Part shown: positions 8,723 through 19,498 of the stretch, in pieces
Position numbering within the stretch: position 1 is the first letter of the stretch
How the letters are laid out: every line of letters begins with the position of its first letter
Origin: Roseiarcus sp963820095
GTDB taxonomy: Bacteria; Pseudomonadota; Alphaproteobacteria; Rhizobiales; Beijerinckiaceae
Assembly (NCBI GenBank): GCA_963820095.1
Contig: CAWFZA010000023.1
Span: 186,001 to 250,000, forward strand
DNA length: 64,000 bases
Direction of reading: 5' to 3'
Made by a program: the position numbers and the translations under genes
The notes under the pieces: model-generated
Database searches by the model: none
The model's input: only the letters and a program-made list of their open reading frames with translations
What the model was told of the DNA's origin: nothing

Positions 8723-11579
8723 ATGGCCATCACCGCATCCTTTTCGTCGGGCGTGCTGACGGAGTTCGGCGACGCCGCCAACAATACGATCGTCACCAGC
8801 CGGAATGCGGCCGGACAGATTCTCGTGAACGGCGGCGCCGTTCCGATCACCGGCGGGGCCGCGACGGTCGCCAACACCAATCTCATCGAGGCGTTCGGCC
8901 AAGCCGGCGACGACACGATCTCACTTAATGAATCCAACGGGGCGTTGCCCGCGGCGGAGCTGTTCGGAGGCGACGGGAATGACACGCTGACCGGCGGTTC
9001 GGGCAACGATTTGCTGTTTGGACAGGCCGGCGCCGACATCCTGTTCGGCGGGCTCGGCAACGATCAGCTGTTCGGAGGCGACGGAAAGGACATCCTGACC
9101 GGCGGGCCGGGGAACGATCAAGTCTTCGGCGAAGCCGGCAACGACGTCATGATCTGGAACGCCGGCGACGGCAGCGATCTCTTCGAGGGGGGAAGCGGCG
9201 ACGACATTGCGCTCGTGAACGGCGGCAATGGCGCCGAAACCTTCACCATCACGCCAAACGGGACGCGGGTGCGCTTCGACCGCGTGGCCCCCGCTCCCTT
9301 CACTCTCGACATCGGCACCACCGAGAGCCTTGTGCTCCACGCGGGCGGCGGCGACGACGTCATCACCGCCGGCAACGGGCTTGCCAGCCTCATCAGCCTC
9401 ACCCTCGACGGCGGCGACGGCAACGACACGATCACCGGCGGCGACGGCGCCGACCAACTGATCGGCGGCGCGGGCAACGACCTTGTGACGGGCGGCCGCG
9501 GCAACGACACCGCTTCGCTCGGCGACGGCGACGACACGTTCGTGTGGAATCCGGGCGACGGCAGCGACAGCGTGTTCGGAGGCGCCGGCTCCGATACGCT
9601 GCTCTTCAATGGTTCGAACGTCGGCGAGAAGATCGATATTTCCGCCAACGGCAGCCGCGCGCAGGCTGTTTCGCGATGTCGGCAATGTCACGATGGACCT
9701 CGACAGCGTGGAGAAGATGGACCTCAGCGCATTGGGCGGCGTCGACACCCTTACGGTCAACGACTTGACCGGGACAGGCGTCAAAAACGTCAACATCGAC
9801 CTTGCATCGCCCCCGGGAAGCGGCGTGGGCGACGGCCAAGCGGACACCGTGATCGTCAACGGCACAGGCACCAATGATCACATCAACATTGCCAGTTCCG
9901 GGACCGGTGTCTCCGTCACGGGGCTGCCTGCGACGGTCAACATCAGTGGAGCGGAAGGCGCGAACGACAGGCTGATCGTCAACGGCCTCGGCGGCAATGA
10001 CACGATCAACGCCGCGCGCGTTGCCGGCCGGAATTATCGGCGTCACGATCGACAGCGGCGCGGGCAACGACACCGTCACAGGAAGTTCAGGCGACGACAC
10101 GATCTGTGGGCGGCGATGGCAACGACAGCGTGATCGGCGGGCGCGGCGACTGATGTCGCTTTTCTCGGCGCCGGCAACGACACGTTCACCTGGAATCCGG
10201 GCGACGGCAGCGACATCGTCGAAGGCCAGGCCGACGTCGACACGCTCCTGTTCAACGGCTCGAACGCCAACGAGAGGATCGACATCTCCGCGAACGGCAG
10301 CCGGGTGAGATTCACCCGCGACGTCGCCAGCCATCACGATGGACCTCAACGGCGTCGAGCACATCCAGTTCAACGCTCTTGGCGGCGCGGACACCGTGAC
10401 GGTCAACGATCTCACCGGAACCGACGTCAATCAGGTCTCCGTCAACCTCGCTGCGTCGGGCGGCGGCGGCGACAGTGCGGCCGACAGCGTCATCGTCAAC
10501 GGTTCGAACAACGCCGACACGATCACCGTCGCGAGCAGCGGCTCATCGGTCGTCGTCAACGGACTTGGCGGCGCAGACAATCGTGAGCGGCATGGACGCC
10601 GGCGACACGCTCACGATCAACGGGCTCATGGGCGACGACGTCATCAACGCGTCCGGGCTCAATGCCGGCCAGATCGGTCTCACGATCAATGGCGGCGACG
10701 GCAACGATCTGATCGTCGGCAGCGCGGGCGATGACCTCGTCATCGGCGGCCGCGGCAGCGACACCGCCCTGCTCGGCGCGGGCAATGACACCTTCGTCTG
10801 GAATCCGGGCGACGGCAGCGACATCGTCGAGGGCCAGGCCGGCACCGACACGCTGCTGTTCAACGGCGCGAACATCAACGAGAGGATCGACATCTCGGCC
10901 AACGGCAGCCGAGCGAGATTCACCCGCGACGTCGCCAACATCACGATGGACCTCAACGGCGTCGAGCACATTCGAGTTCAACGCGCTGCGGCGGCGCCGA
11001 CACCATCACTGTGAACGACCTGACCGGGACGGGCGTCAAAAACGTCGACCTGGACCTCTCGGGGACGCCCGGCAGCGGCGTAGGCGACGGCCAAGCGGAC
11101 ACGATCATCATCAATGCGACCAGCGGCGCCGACGTGATCAACGTGAGCAGCAGCGGCGGCGTGATCACGGTCTCGGGTCTCGCGGCGACTGTGACGATCA
11201 CCGGCGCCGAGCGCCAACGATCGCCTTGTGATCAATGGCGTCGGCGGCGACGACGTCATCACCGCGACAGGACTGACCGGCATGCTGCTTACCGAAGACG
11301 GCGGCGACGGCAATGACGTCCTCATCGGCAGTCCGGGCAACGACACTTTGCTCGGCGGGCTTGGCGACGACGTTCTGATCGGCGGCCCCGGGCAGGACGC
11401 TCTCGATGGCGGACCGGGCAACAATGTCGTGATCCAGGATAACGCAGTCGTTCACGCAGCGCCGCGTCAGCCTGCTCGCGCATTCGACGGCGTCCAGTTT
11501 CGCGACGACGAGTGCCGCCGGTCTCGCCTCAGGCTTTTTCACGCCGGCGTCTCCGCTGCTTGCGCACCCGCACAGCTGA
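8723..11579 (+). pseudogene. RTX-type calcium-binding repeat protein, broken by several frameshifts
   Basis: A long hemolysin-type calcium-binding protein. It starts at an ATG (MAITASFSSG) with AGGA 8 bases upstream. It carries many GGxGxDxUx nonapeptides such as GGDGNDTLTGGSGNDLLFG, interleaved with a larger repeated module reading FVWNPGDGSD, then DTLLFNG, then RIDISANGSRARF, then NITMDLNGVEH. Such proteins fold on Ca2+ outside the cell and are usually type I secreted. The frame changes near 9655, 10020, 10115, 10330, 10580, 10975 and 11215, always at single-base shifts inside otherwise good coding sequence. A last shift near 11430 would give a C-terminus ending LLAHPHS at a TGA at 11577. 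No type I transporter is adjacent. Sequencing error in a GC-rich repeat is more likely than decay. Confidence 0.8.
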
Positions 11580-11794
11580 TGAAGGGACTGGACCGCCTAG
11601 GAGCGCGCCTCCGGGGCCGAACCCCGACAAGGGCTCCAACGATGGGGAAGCAACTCCCCTCGGAGCTCCGTCATAAAATAGGCGATCGAGCGGGCTAAGC
11701 ACCCCGTACGTCACATCCAAGTCGACCCATCCGACGAGTTGGCGCCTCCGATTCGATTCGGAGGCGCTCATCATCGACAACGGAGATGAGATCC

Positions 11795-12565
11795 ATGAGG
11801 ATTGTCGTCATCGGCGGCACTGGCCTGATCGGCTCGAAGACGGTCGCCATCTTAGCACAGCGCGGCCACGATGCCGTTGCCGCCTCTCCCCAAAGCGGCG
11901 TCAACACCCTCACCGGCGAGGGGCTCAAAGAGGTGCTGGCGAATGCGGAGGTCGTCATAGATCTCGCCAACTCGCCTTCGTTCGAAGACAAAGCAGTGCT
12001 GGAGTTTTTTCAGACTTCCGAGGGCAACCTTCTCCCCGCAGAGGCGGCGGCAGGCGTCGGGCATCATGTCGCGCTGTCCATCGTCGCAATCGACCGGACC
12101 GACAATGGCTATTTCCGCGCCAAGGTCGCGCAGGAGAAACTGATTGAAGCTTCCGGCGTCCCCTACACCATCGTCCGCGCGACGCAGTTCATGGAATTCC
12201 TCGGCGGCATCGCCGATTCAGCCGCGGATGGAAAGACGGTCACACTTCCGCCCGTCCTGTTCCAGCCGATTGCGGCCGATGACGTCGCCGCCCTCGTCGC
12301 TGAGGCCGCGCTCGCTGCGCCGCGAAATGACGTGATTGAGATCGCGGGCCCGGAACGCGCACCGTTCAACGAGATCGTCTCCCGCTATCTGAAGGCTGTC
12401 GGCGACCCGCGACAGGTCGTCGGCGATCCTGAGGCGCGCTACTGGGGTGGGCGGGTCGAGGAGCGCTCGCTCGTGCCGCTCGGCGAAGCGCGCCTCGGCC
12501 GCATCGGTCTCGACGAATGGCTGCGCGCCCATGGCCCATCCGCCAACCAAAGGAGCGCTCGATGA
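11795..12565 (+). CDS. NAD(P)-binding NmrA-like / atypical SDR oxidoreductase
   Basis: About 256 residues with an N-terminal Rossmann glycine motif VVIGGTGLIGSKTV, no classical YxxxK pair, and an NmrA-like middle (GVPYTIVRATQFMEFL). Members of this group bind NAD(P)H and act as reductases or redox-sensing regulators. The start at 11795 (MRIVVIGG) has GGAG 8 bases before it, better placed than the ATG at 11786. It stands alone and converges on the kinase gene downstream. The substrate is unknown. Confidence 0.85.
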   Translation: MRIVVIGGTGLIGSKTVAILAQRGHDAVAASPQSGVNTLTGEGLKEVLANAEVVIDLANSPSFEDKAVLEFFQTSEGNLLPAEAAAGVGHHVALSIVAIDRTDNGYFRAKVAQEKLIEASGVPYTIVRATQFMEFLGGIADSAADGKTVTLPPVLFQPIAADDVAALVAEAALAAPRNDVIEIAGPERAPFNEIVSRYLKAVGDPRQVVGDPEARYWGGRVEERSLVPLGEARLGRIGLDEWLRAHGPSANQRSAR

Positions 12566-12593
12566 AACGCCACCGCATGCTCATAAAAACCAG

Positions 12594-14144
12594 CTATCGC
12601 CGCGGGCTCACTGAATTTCGCACCTCGGCGGAGGCGCTCAGACTCCGGTACTGCTGGTACACTTTCGAATAGGCGCGCTCGCGCTCCCGATCCGGCTTGT
12701 AAGCGTCGAAACGCCGGGCGCCGAATCTTATCGCCGCCGTCGCGGAAACTCGCAACAATGTTCGCGGCCACGGCCCCGTGTATCGCCGCGCCGACGCAGG
12801 TAGGGTTGTCGATCGCGGGCACGTCCACCCTTTGGGCGAGAACGTCCGCCATGACCTGCATGAGGAATGGATTGCTCTTGGCGAGGCCGCTCGTCAGGAT
12901 GATGCGATCAACGGGCAGTGCTCGCCTCGCGAAACTCATCGACAATCGAACGCGCGCCAAAACAGAGGCTGTCCATGAGCGCGCGATAGATGTCGACCGC
13001 GCTCGTCGAAAGATCCAAACCTGCGAGCACGCCCCGCAAACCCTTATCCGCATAAGGCACGCGATTGCCGTTCCACCAGTCGATCGCCACGAGACGATTT
13101 TGCCCCGGAGCTAGCGCTGAAGCTTCCCGATTGTACTCGGCGAAATTCGTGGCCATGTCGGAAGAGCGGGGAAACGTGCGCACGAACCACGCCAGCACAT
13201 CGCCGAACGCCGCCTGCCCGGCTTCGTAACACCAAAGACCCGGGAGCGCCGCTCCGTAGGCTCGACCTTCGATTGCCGAAGGCATTGGCCGATCCTCATC
13301 GTCCAGAACAAGGTAGGCGGCCGAAGTGCCGAGCGCGCCGACCAGAACGCCCGGGCCGTAGGCGCCGACAGCCGGCAAGACGACATGAGAATCGATCACC
13401 GCGACGGCTACGACAGCCTCGCCGCGGATCCCCGTGCGCTCGCGCCATTCGTTCGAAAGCTGACCGGCCGCGGAGCCGACAGGCTTGGGGGCCGAGAGCT
13501 TTTCCGCAAGGCCGGGAGCGATCCCATCGGGATAGCCGACGCGAGAGTCGTATTGAGCCTTGTAGGCTGCGAAATCGAGGCTGCGCGCCTCGCTGTCCGG
13601 TCAGTCGCCAGACCAGCCAATCGCCAGCCTCGATGAACTTGTCGCAACGGCGCCAGACGTCCGGAGCTTCGATCGCGATCTGGGCCGCCTTGGCGAGCAG
13701 CCATTCGCCCGAAACCTTGCCGCCGAAATTCGTCAGATAGGAACCGGCCCGGCCGTTGATCGCCTCGGCGTAAGACTGCGCCGCCGCATGCTTCCAGAGC
13801 TTCACATAAGCGTGCGGCTCATCCGGCATGGCCTCAGACAACGACCGCCCGTCGGCGAACGCGGGCATGGGCGAACTCGCCGTGAAGTCGACGCCGATCC
13901 CCGCCACGTTTCGCCCGGCGCCGATCGCCGTCAGGATCATCTCGGCCGCCTCGAGATAATCCTCGGCCTCCTGCAGCGCGAAGCCGGCGGGCAAGGACCG
14001 CCCGCCGGGAAGCGCCTCGGTCATGATCCCGTGCCGATAGGCATGGACGTGATAGGCGGCCTGCCGCCCCGAGCTTGCCTCGATCAGTACGCCGCGCGCC
14101 GACTCCGATCCGAAATCAAGACCGATCAGGAAGGTTTCAGACAT
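12594..14144 (-). pseudogene. FGGY-family carbohydrate kinase (ribulokinase-like), frameshifted
   Basis: Reads as a full-length kinase of about 517 residues once three shifts are allowed. The N-terminus has the FGGY phosphate motif GLDFGSESARGVLIEA, then FTASSPMPAF, VKLWKHAAAQ and GGKVSGEWLLAKA, as in AraB-type ribulokinases. The frame changes near 13575 (continuing LDFAAYKAQYDSRVGYPDG), near 12920 (continuing ILTSGLAKSNPFLMQV) and near 12715 (continuing DAYKPDRERERAYSKVYQQY and a stop at 12594). The C-terminal motif CVGAAIHGAVAA fits the family. It would phosphorylate L-ribulose or a related ketopentose or ketohexose. It lies 90 bases downstream of a sugar-binding protein on the same strand. 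Confidence 0.8.
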
Positions 14145-14234
14145 GCGGTCTTTGATCCGCGTGTGCAGGGGATGCGCCGGCGGCGGGCACGGCGCGCCGC
14201 CGGTCCTCCTTGCGTCAAGCGTTCGCCGGCAAGG

Positions 14235-15287
14235 TCAGCCCCAGCACTTGGCGAGACCTTCCTTCGATGAGATCGACGGAACGCCTTCGACCGGCTTGTC
14301 GGTGACCAGCGAGACGCCGGTGTTGAAGAAATCGAGGCCCGGACTTGGCTCAGGCTTCTTGCCGGTCTTCGCGTATTCGACGGCCGCCTCGACGCCCTTG
14401 GAGGCCATCAGCAGCGGATATTGCTGGGACGTCGCGCCGATGACGCCGGCGGCGACGTTCTTGACGCCGGGGCACCCGCCATCGACGGAGACGATGAGCA
14501 CGCCTTTGTCCTTGCCGGCGGCCTTCAGCGCGCCATAGGCGCCCGCCGCGCTCGGCTCATTGATCGTATAGACGACGTTGATGTTCGGATCCTTCTGCAG
14601 CAGCGTCTCCATTCCCGCACGGCTTTTTGCTTCCGCGCCTCCGCCCCATTGATGGCCGACGACACGCTTGTCGGTCTCGTGTCCGTATTGCTTCCAGTTC
14701 GAATTCTCGACGCCGAAGCCCTTCGAGAAGCCGAAGTCGCGCATGCGATCCACGGAAGGCTGATCTTCGAGCGCGTCGATATAGGCGATATGGGCGTCCT
14801 TGGCCTTGTCCCCAAGCGTCTTTGCGGCCCATGCGCCGATCAGCTCTCCAGCCTTTTCGTTGTCGGTTGCGAAGGTCGCGTCGGCCGCGCTTGGCGGATC
14901 AAGCGGCGTATCGAGCGCGATCACCAAGATTCCGGCCTTGCGCGCCCGCTCGATCGTCGGAACGATCCCCTTGGTGTCGCTCGGCGTGATCAGAATCGCC
15001 TTCGCGCCGGCGCTCATGAGCTGCTCGATGGCGTCCACCTGGCCGGTGTTGTCGCCATCGTATTTGCCGGCGAAGCTGCGAAAGTCGACGCCGAGCTCCT
15101 TTGCTTTCGCCTGCGCGCCTTCCTTCATTTTGGCGAAGAATGGATTGGTGTTCGTTTTCGTGACCAACCCGACAATGATCTTGTCCGCCGCGAAGGCCGG
15201 GGCGGACGCGAGCGCCCATGCGGCGAGCGCGCCGGCGGCGATTGTTTTCCAATGTGCGCCGCTGCGCGGATGAACGTTCCTCATCAT
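14235..15287 (-). CDS. Periplasmic sugar ABC transporter substrate-binding protein
   Basis: A type I periplasmic binding protein (peripla_BP_4, RbsB/FrcB-like) of about 350 residues. It has a signal peptide (AAGALAAWALASAPAFAADK) and family segments GLVTKTNTNPFFAKMKEGA, AIEQLMSAGAKAILITPSD and INEPSAAGAYGALKAAG. The start at 15287 (or the next ATG, 15284) follows an AAAGGAGG site. It feeds a sugar to an inner-membrane permease. The FGGY kinase follows in the same direction, which suggests a pentose or polyol uptake operon, but no permease or ATPase gene is in the window. Confidence 0.92.
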   Translation of the reverse strand: MMRNVHPRSGAHWKTIAAGALAAWALASAPAFAADKIIVGLVTKTNTNPFFAKMKEGAQAKAKELGVDFRSFAGKYDGDNTGQVDAIEQLMSAGAKAILITPSDTKGIVPTIERARKAGILVIALDTPLDPPSAADATFATDNEKAGELIGAWAAKTLGDKAKDAHIAYIDALEDQPSVDRMRDFGFSKGFGVENSNWKQYGHETDKRVVGHQWGGGAEAKSRAGMETLLQKDPNINVVYTINEPSAAGAYGALKAAGKDKGVLIVSVDGGCPGVKNVAAGVIGATSQQYPLLMASKGVEAAVEYAKTGKKPEPSPGLDFFNTGVSLVTDKPVEGVPSISSKEGLAKCWG

Positions 15288-15596
15288 CTTTTCCTCCTTT
15301 GGGCCTCGCCGGTGTGGCTCACTTCGTGAGCGACGACGATCAACGAGTCCGAGGCTATGTGCTCGATGGGGCGCTGGCAAACGCCAATCCGATCTTTCGC
15401 GGATTTTGCCGGCGGCCGATTGTCTTCATATCCGCGTGAATTGGCGGAACGGAGGGTTTGGCTCTTTCGCTCTTCCGTTTTCGCGCAGCGCGGACTAGCT
15501 TGATCGCCCGCTCGGAAGCGGCGGAGCGCGGCGCGCTTTCCGATCCGGCGACCCCTACGCAGAGCGCCTGAGAGCGCCGCTTTCGGGAGGACGCCC
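15288..15596. other. Divergent intergenic region
   Basis: About 310 bases between two divergent genes, so it should carry both promoters. I see no RNA gene or regulator site I can name. Confidence 0.45.
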
Positions 15597-16364
15597 ATGT
15601 CGTTCAAAATCGACAATGTCTTTCACGATAGCGACGCCTCGGCGATCGACAAGGCGATCGCTGGCAGCGCGATCGCCCACTATGTAAGCACATTGCAGAC
15701 GCTTGCCGGGCACTTTGAAACGGCCGAGCCGAACGAGTTCGCGGCCTGGTACCAGAACTGGGGAGAATCAAAACTGCCCGTCGAAAACGTGCCAGGGTTC
15801 ACCAACCGAAACGACAAGAAAAAGCCGATCAAACTGCGGCTTTTTGGCACTTTGACTAGCATTTCCGTGAAAAAAACGCTGAAGGGCGCCACTTTTGAAT
15901 CGGCTGTCCATGAGACGATTCACCTGAATTCAAATCCGAATCGATCGTTCGCGAAGAACTTTGGGGATGTCTATAACGAGGGTGTCACCGAGTACTTCAC
16001 TTTGAAAGTTTTTGGTGTGGCGACGGGCGACGCCTATCCCAACGAGTTGACCTTAGCGAGCGGGTTAGTAAAGGCGATTGGCGAGACCAACGTGGCGAAT
16101 GCTTATTTCAAAGACGACGCACACGCTCAGCTCACTCAAATTCAACAGAAGTTTTTGCGGGCGTCCGGGGATCTGAAGAACTTCCTGGTATGGCAGACGA
16201 AATCGCGACAGTCCGACAATCCGCAGGCTTGGACGGATGCGGACAAACTGCTTCAAGCCGCAGCGGCGAATCCCGGCGGCGGCTCTGGCGCCGGTGGCGG
16301 GTCCGGCGCGGGCAGCGGGTCTGGCGGTGGTTCGGCGACCGCTGGTTCGGGTTCAAGGTCTTGA
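15597..16364 (+). CDS. Predicted HExxH zinc metallopeptidase with glycine/serine-rich tail
   Basis: A 255-residue protein with a gluzincin-like site: HETIH at residues 105-109 and NEGVTEYFT at 127-135, which offers a glutamate third zinc ligand (E128 or E132). There is no signal peptide or membrane segment. The last 30 residues are a flexible GGGSGAGSGSGGG-type tail. A GGGAGG site sits 6 bases before the ATG. The family is not recognised. Small HExxH proteins without signal peptides are sometimes effectors of contractile injection or other secretion systems, but no such system is seen here, so this is only a possibility. The next gene, a secreted cupin, is about 90 bases downstream. Confidence 0.7.
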   Translation: MSFKIDNVFHDSDASAIDKAIAGSAIAHYVSTLQTLAGHFETAEPNEFAAWYQNWGESKLPVENVPGFTNRNDKKKPIKLRLFGTLTSISVKKTLKGATFESAVHETIHLNSNPNRSFAKNFGDVYNEGVTEYFTLKVFGVATGDAYPNELTLASGLVKAIGETNVANAYFKDDAHAQLTQIQQKFLRASGDLKNFLVWQTKSRQSDNPQAWTDADKLLQAAAANPGGGSGAGGGSGAGSGSGGGSATAGSGSRS

Positions 16365-16455
16365 GCGAGGCCGGGGACGAGCATCGCGCTCAGCGCCGCA
16401 AGGCGGCTCAAGTCAGTTGAACGGCGTTGCGCAACCGTCGATGGAGGGGGAAAAC

Positions 16456-16962
16456 GTGAGGCACAAAGCGGGCGCTGCGATTGTCATGACCGTGGTCTTG
16501 GCTCTGGCCCCATGCGCCGTAAGCGCAACCGCGGACGCGGAAGAAGCCGGCGCGAAGATACAGTCGCAGACCGACGTGTCGAAGTTCTCTTATGTCCGAC
16601 TTTATTGCAGCCCGGACCACGAGACGCACTTTGCGGAGGTGACGGCGGAGCTCGCCGATGAGAATTTCGCGCCTCCCGCCGCGCCGATCCACATCGGCGG
16701 CGCCCACCCGTCTTCGAGCGTGTTCTTCGCGGGGTTTGGGCCGCATTGGGGCACGAGCGACCTCGTGAACCACCTCTACCATCCGACCCCGGCGATCCAG
16801 TTCCTCACCGTGGCCCAGGGCATATTCTCGATCACGGCGACGGATGGCGAGACGAAGCAATTGCACGCCGGCGACGTTGTCCATCTGGAGGACGTCGCGC
16901 CTTGCAAAGGGCACATCACGGTCGTCGGCGACACGGTCGGATTTTTGGTGTTCGCCCGCTGA
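16456..16962 (+). CDS. Secreted cupin-fold protein
   Basis: About 168 residues with a signal peptide (AAIVMTVVLALAPCAVSATA) and a C-terminal cupin-like half (IQFLTVAQGIFSITATDG, then LHAGDVVHLEDVAPCKGH). The GTG at 16456 is chosen because GGAGGGGG lies 7 bases upstream; the ATG at 16441 would place that site inside the gene. It belongs to the group of periplasmic cupins without known substrate. It may be co-transcribed with the metallopeptidase before it. Confidence 0.7.
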   Translation: MRHKAGAAIVMTVVLALAPCAVSATADAEEAGAKIQSQTDVSKFSYVRLYCSPDHETHFAEVTAELADENFAPPAAPIHIGGAHPSSSVFFAGFGPHWGTSDLVNHLYHPTPAIQFLTVAQGIFSITATDGETKQLHAGDVVHLEDVAPCKGHITVVGDTVGFLVFAR

Positions 16963-17160
16963 GCCCAGGCCGGGAGCGACGGCGGGTACGACTTTAGCGC
17001 CCTATCGCACCCGACTACCTTCGCCAGCATGGTCAGAGAGCTGGCTGATGGCGTTTACGCAGATCGCCCTTAAGGCTTGTAGCCTGTAGACAAAGCGATT
17101 GCGTGGCAGTGCCGTGCAATGCGACAAAGCCGAAGGCGGCCATGATTGGGGCGCGCATTC

Positions 17161-19498
17161 ATGTCGGCGTCCGCGAAGATTTTTCTCTCGACCGTTTCGG
17201 ACGAGTTCCGCGCCTATCGCGATCAGCTGCGTTCCGACCTCACGCGTCCCAATGTCGAAGTGAAGGTGCAGGAGGATTTCAAGGACCAAGGCCGCGACAC
17301 GCTTGACGAGCTTGACGTCTATATCGCCGGTTGCGACGCCGTGGTGCATCTCGCCGGCGACATGACCGGGTCCGCCCCGGCCGAGCCGGCGCTGCGCGCG
17401 TTGCGCGCGAAATATCGCGATCTTGCCGACAAGCTGCCGCCGCTCGGCGAGGCGCTGCAAAGCGGAGCGGGCGTCTCTTACACGCAGTGGGAAGCCTGGC
17501 TTGCGCTCTATCATGGCAAGCTGCTTGTTCATCGCCAAGGCAGCCGAGACCGCCGAACGCGGCCCAAACCACAGGCCGACCGACGCCTCGCGCGCCGCCC
17601 AGGCGACGCATCTGGCGCGCCTCAAAGCGATGGACCGCTATCCCGGCTGCACCTTCACCAGCCCGGACAATCTCGCCAAGCACATATTGTCCTCCGCCAT
17701 TCTCGATCTGTTGGTGAGGGCGCAAGTCGTCGCCTACGCCGAGGAGGTGGAGCGCGCTCGCGACGTCGCCGAGGGCTTCATCAACGAAATGGCGCGAAGG
17801 TCGCCGGCGACAAAGCGCTCGATTTCGACGGCAAGAAACAGGCGGTGCGCAACGCCATCGAAATCTACGAAACGGAGATCGCCGGACGACCGTCGGAGAC
17901 CAATTTCGACGCCATCGTCGACGCGGCTCTGGCGAAGGCGCGGACGCAGGTCGACAAGGGCCAGTCCGCCCTCGCCCGCGCCACTCTGGACAAGGCGGCC
18001 GAGGACGATGGCGCGCGAGGAGGAGGAGCGCCGCGAACGCTACGTCGCGGGCGTGACCGCGCTCCGCAATCGCGAACGCGACATCGCGCTTGCGACCTAC
18101 GACGGCGACGCCGCGGCGGACGCCATTCTGAAGCTGGCGCGCTCGATTCACGGGGCGAACGCGGCGACGGTCGCGGAGTTCCTCAATACGGAAGCGCAGG
18201 CGCTCTACGAATACGGCCGCGATCGCGGAAGCAATGTGCATCTCGTCGCTGCGATCGCGCTGCGGCGCGAACTGTTGGCGCTCGCGTCGTCGGATGACGA
18301 GCGAGGCGCAGCGCGCAGCAATCTCGGCAATGCGCTCTGGACGCTCGGCGAGCGGGAGAGCGGGACGGCGCGGCTCGAGGAGGCGGTCGCGGCCTATCGC
18401 GCGGCGCTGGAGGAACGGACGCGCGAGCGGGTTCCGCTCGACTGGGCGACGACGCAGAACAATCTCGGCAATGCGCTCGCGAGCGCTCGGCGAGCGGGAG
18501 AGCGGGACGGCGCGGCTCGAGGAGGCGGTCGCGGCCTATCGCGCGGCGCTGGAGGAACGGACGCGCGAGCGGGTTCCGCTCGACTGGGCGATGACGCAGA
18601 ACAATCTCGGCAATGCGCTCGCGACGCTCGGCGAGCGGGAGAGCGGGACGGCGCGGCTCGAGGAGGCGGTCGCGGCCTATCGCGCGGCGCTGGAGGAACG
18701 GACGCGCGAGCGGGTTCCGCTCGACTGGGCGACGACGCAGAACAATCTCGGCACTGCGCTCGAGACGCTCGGCGAGCGGGAGAGCGGGACGGCGCGGCTC
18801 GAGGAGGCGGTCGCGGCCTATCGCGCGGCGCTGGAGGAACGGACGCGCGAGCGGGTTCCGCTCGACTGGGCGACGACGCAGAACAATCTCGGCAATGCGC
18901 TCGAGACGCTCGGCGAGCGGGAGAGCGGGACGGCGCGGCTCGAGGAGGCGGTCGCGGCCTATCGCGCGGCGCTGGAGGAACGGACGCGCGAGCGGGTTCC
19001 GCTCGACTGGGCGACGACGCAGAACAATCTCGGCAATGCGCTCGCAGACGCTCGGCGAGCGGGAGAGCGGGACGGCGCGGCTCGAGGAGGCGGTGGCGGC
19101 CTATCGCGCGGCGCTGGAGGAACGGACGCGCGAGCGGGTTCCGCTCGACTGGGCGACGACGCAGAACAATCTCGGCAATGCGCTCGAGACGCTCGGCGAG
19201 CGGGAGAGCGGGACGGCGCGGCTCGAGGAGGCGGTGGCGGCCTATCGCGCGGCGCTGGAGGAACGGACGCGCGAGCGGGTGCCGCTCGACTGGGCGATGA
19301 CGCAGAACAATCTCGGCAATGCGCTCCGAGACGCTCGGCGAGCGGGAGAGCGGGACGGCGCGGCTCGAGGAGGCGGTCGCGGCCTGGAACGCGTGCCTGG
19401 AAGTCACCACAACTGTCTGGCCGCCAGAATGGGTGCAAGAGGTCGAAACCCGCCGCGACGAGGCACTGGCCGAGATCGCGCGCAGGTCGGCGACATAG
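17161..19498 (+). pseudogene. DUF4062 protein with TPR repeat array, frameshifted
   Basis: The N-terminus (KIFLSTVSDEFRAYRDQLRSD, split here as KIFLSTVSDEF and YRDQLRSDL) is a DUF4062 domain, a nucleotide-processing-like fold often found at the front of STAND-type or other conflict proteins. Then come about 200 helical residues and an array of 47-residue tetratricopeptide units (NNLGNAL...GERESGTARLEEAV...YRAALEERTRERVPLDWATTQ). The frame shifts near 17525, 17800 and 18012, and at 18480, 19040 and 19325 inside the repeats. Read through, it ends ETRRDEALAEIARRSAT at 19498. The ATG at 17161 is preferred over a TTG at 17146. Such proteins are thought to act in signalling or defence, with the TPR array recognising a partner. 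Confidence 0.75.
18319..19390 (+). repeat. 141-bp near-identical tandem repeats (TPR units)
   Basis: The segment beginning CAATCTCGGCAATGCGCTC recurs at 18319, 18460, 18602, 18743, 18884, 19025, 19167 and 19308. Spacing is 141 bases except for two 142-base intervals, and the last unit also has an extra base. Copies are almost identical at the DNA level. The differences cluster in the few bases between GCGCTC and CGCTCGG. Such homogeneity implies recent duplication or gene conversion, and makes the copy number in the assembly uncertain. Confidence 0.9.
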
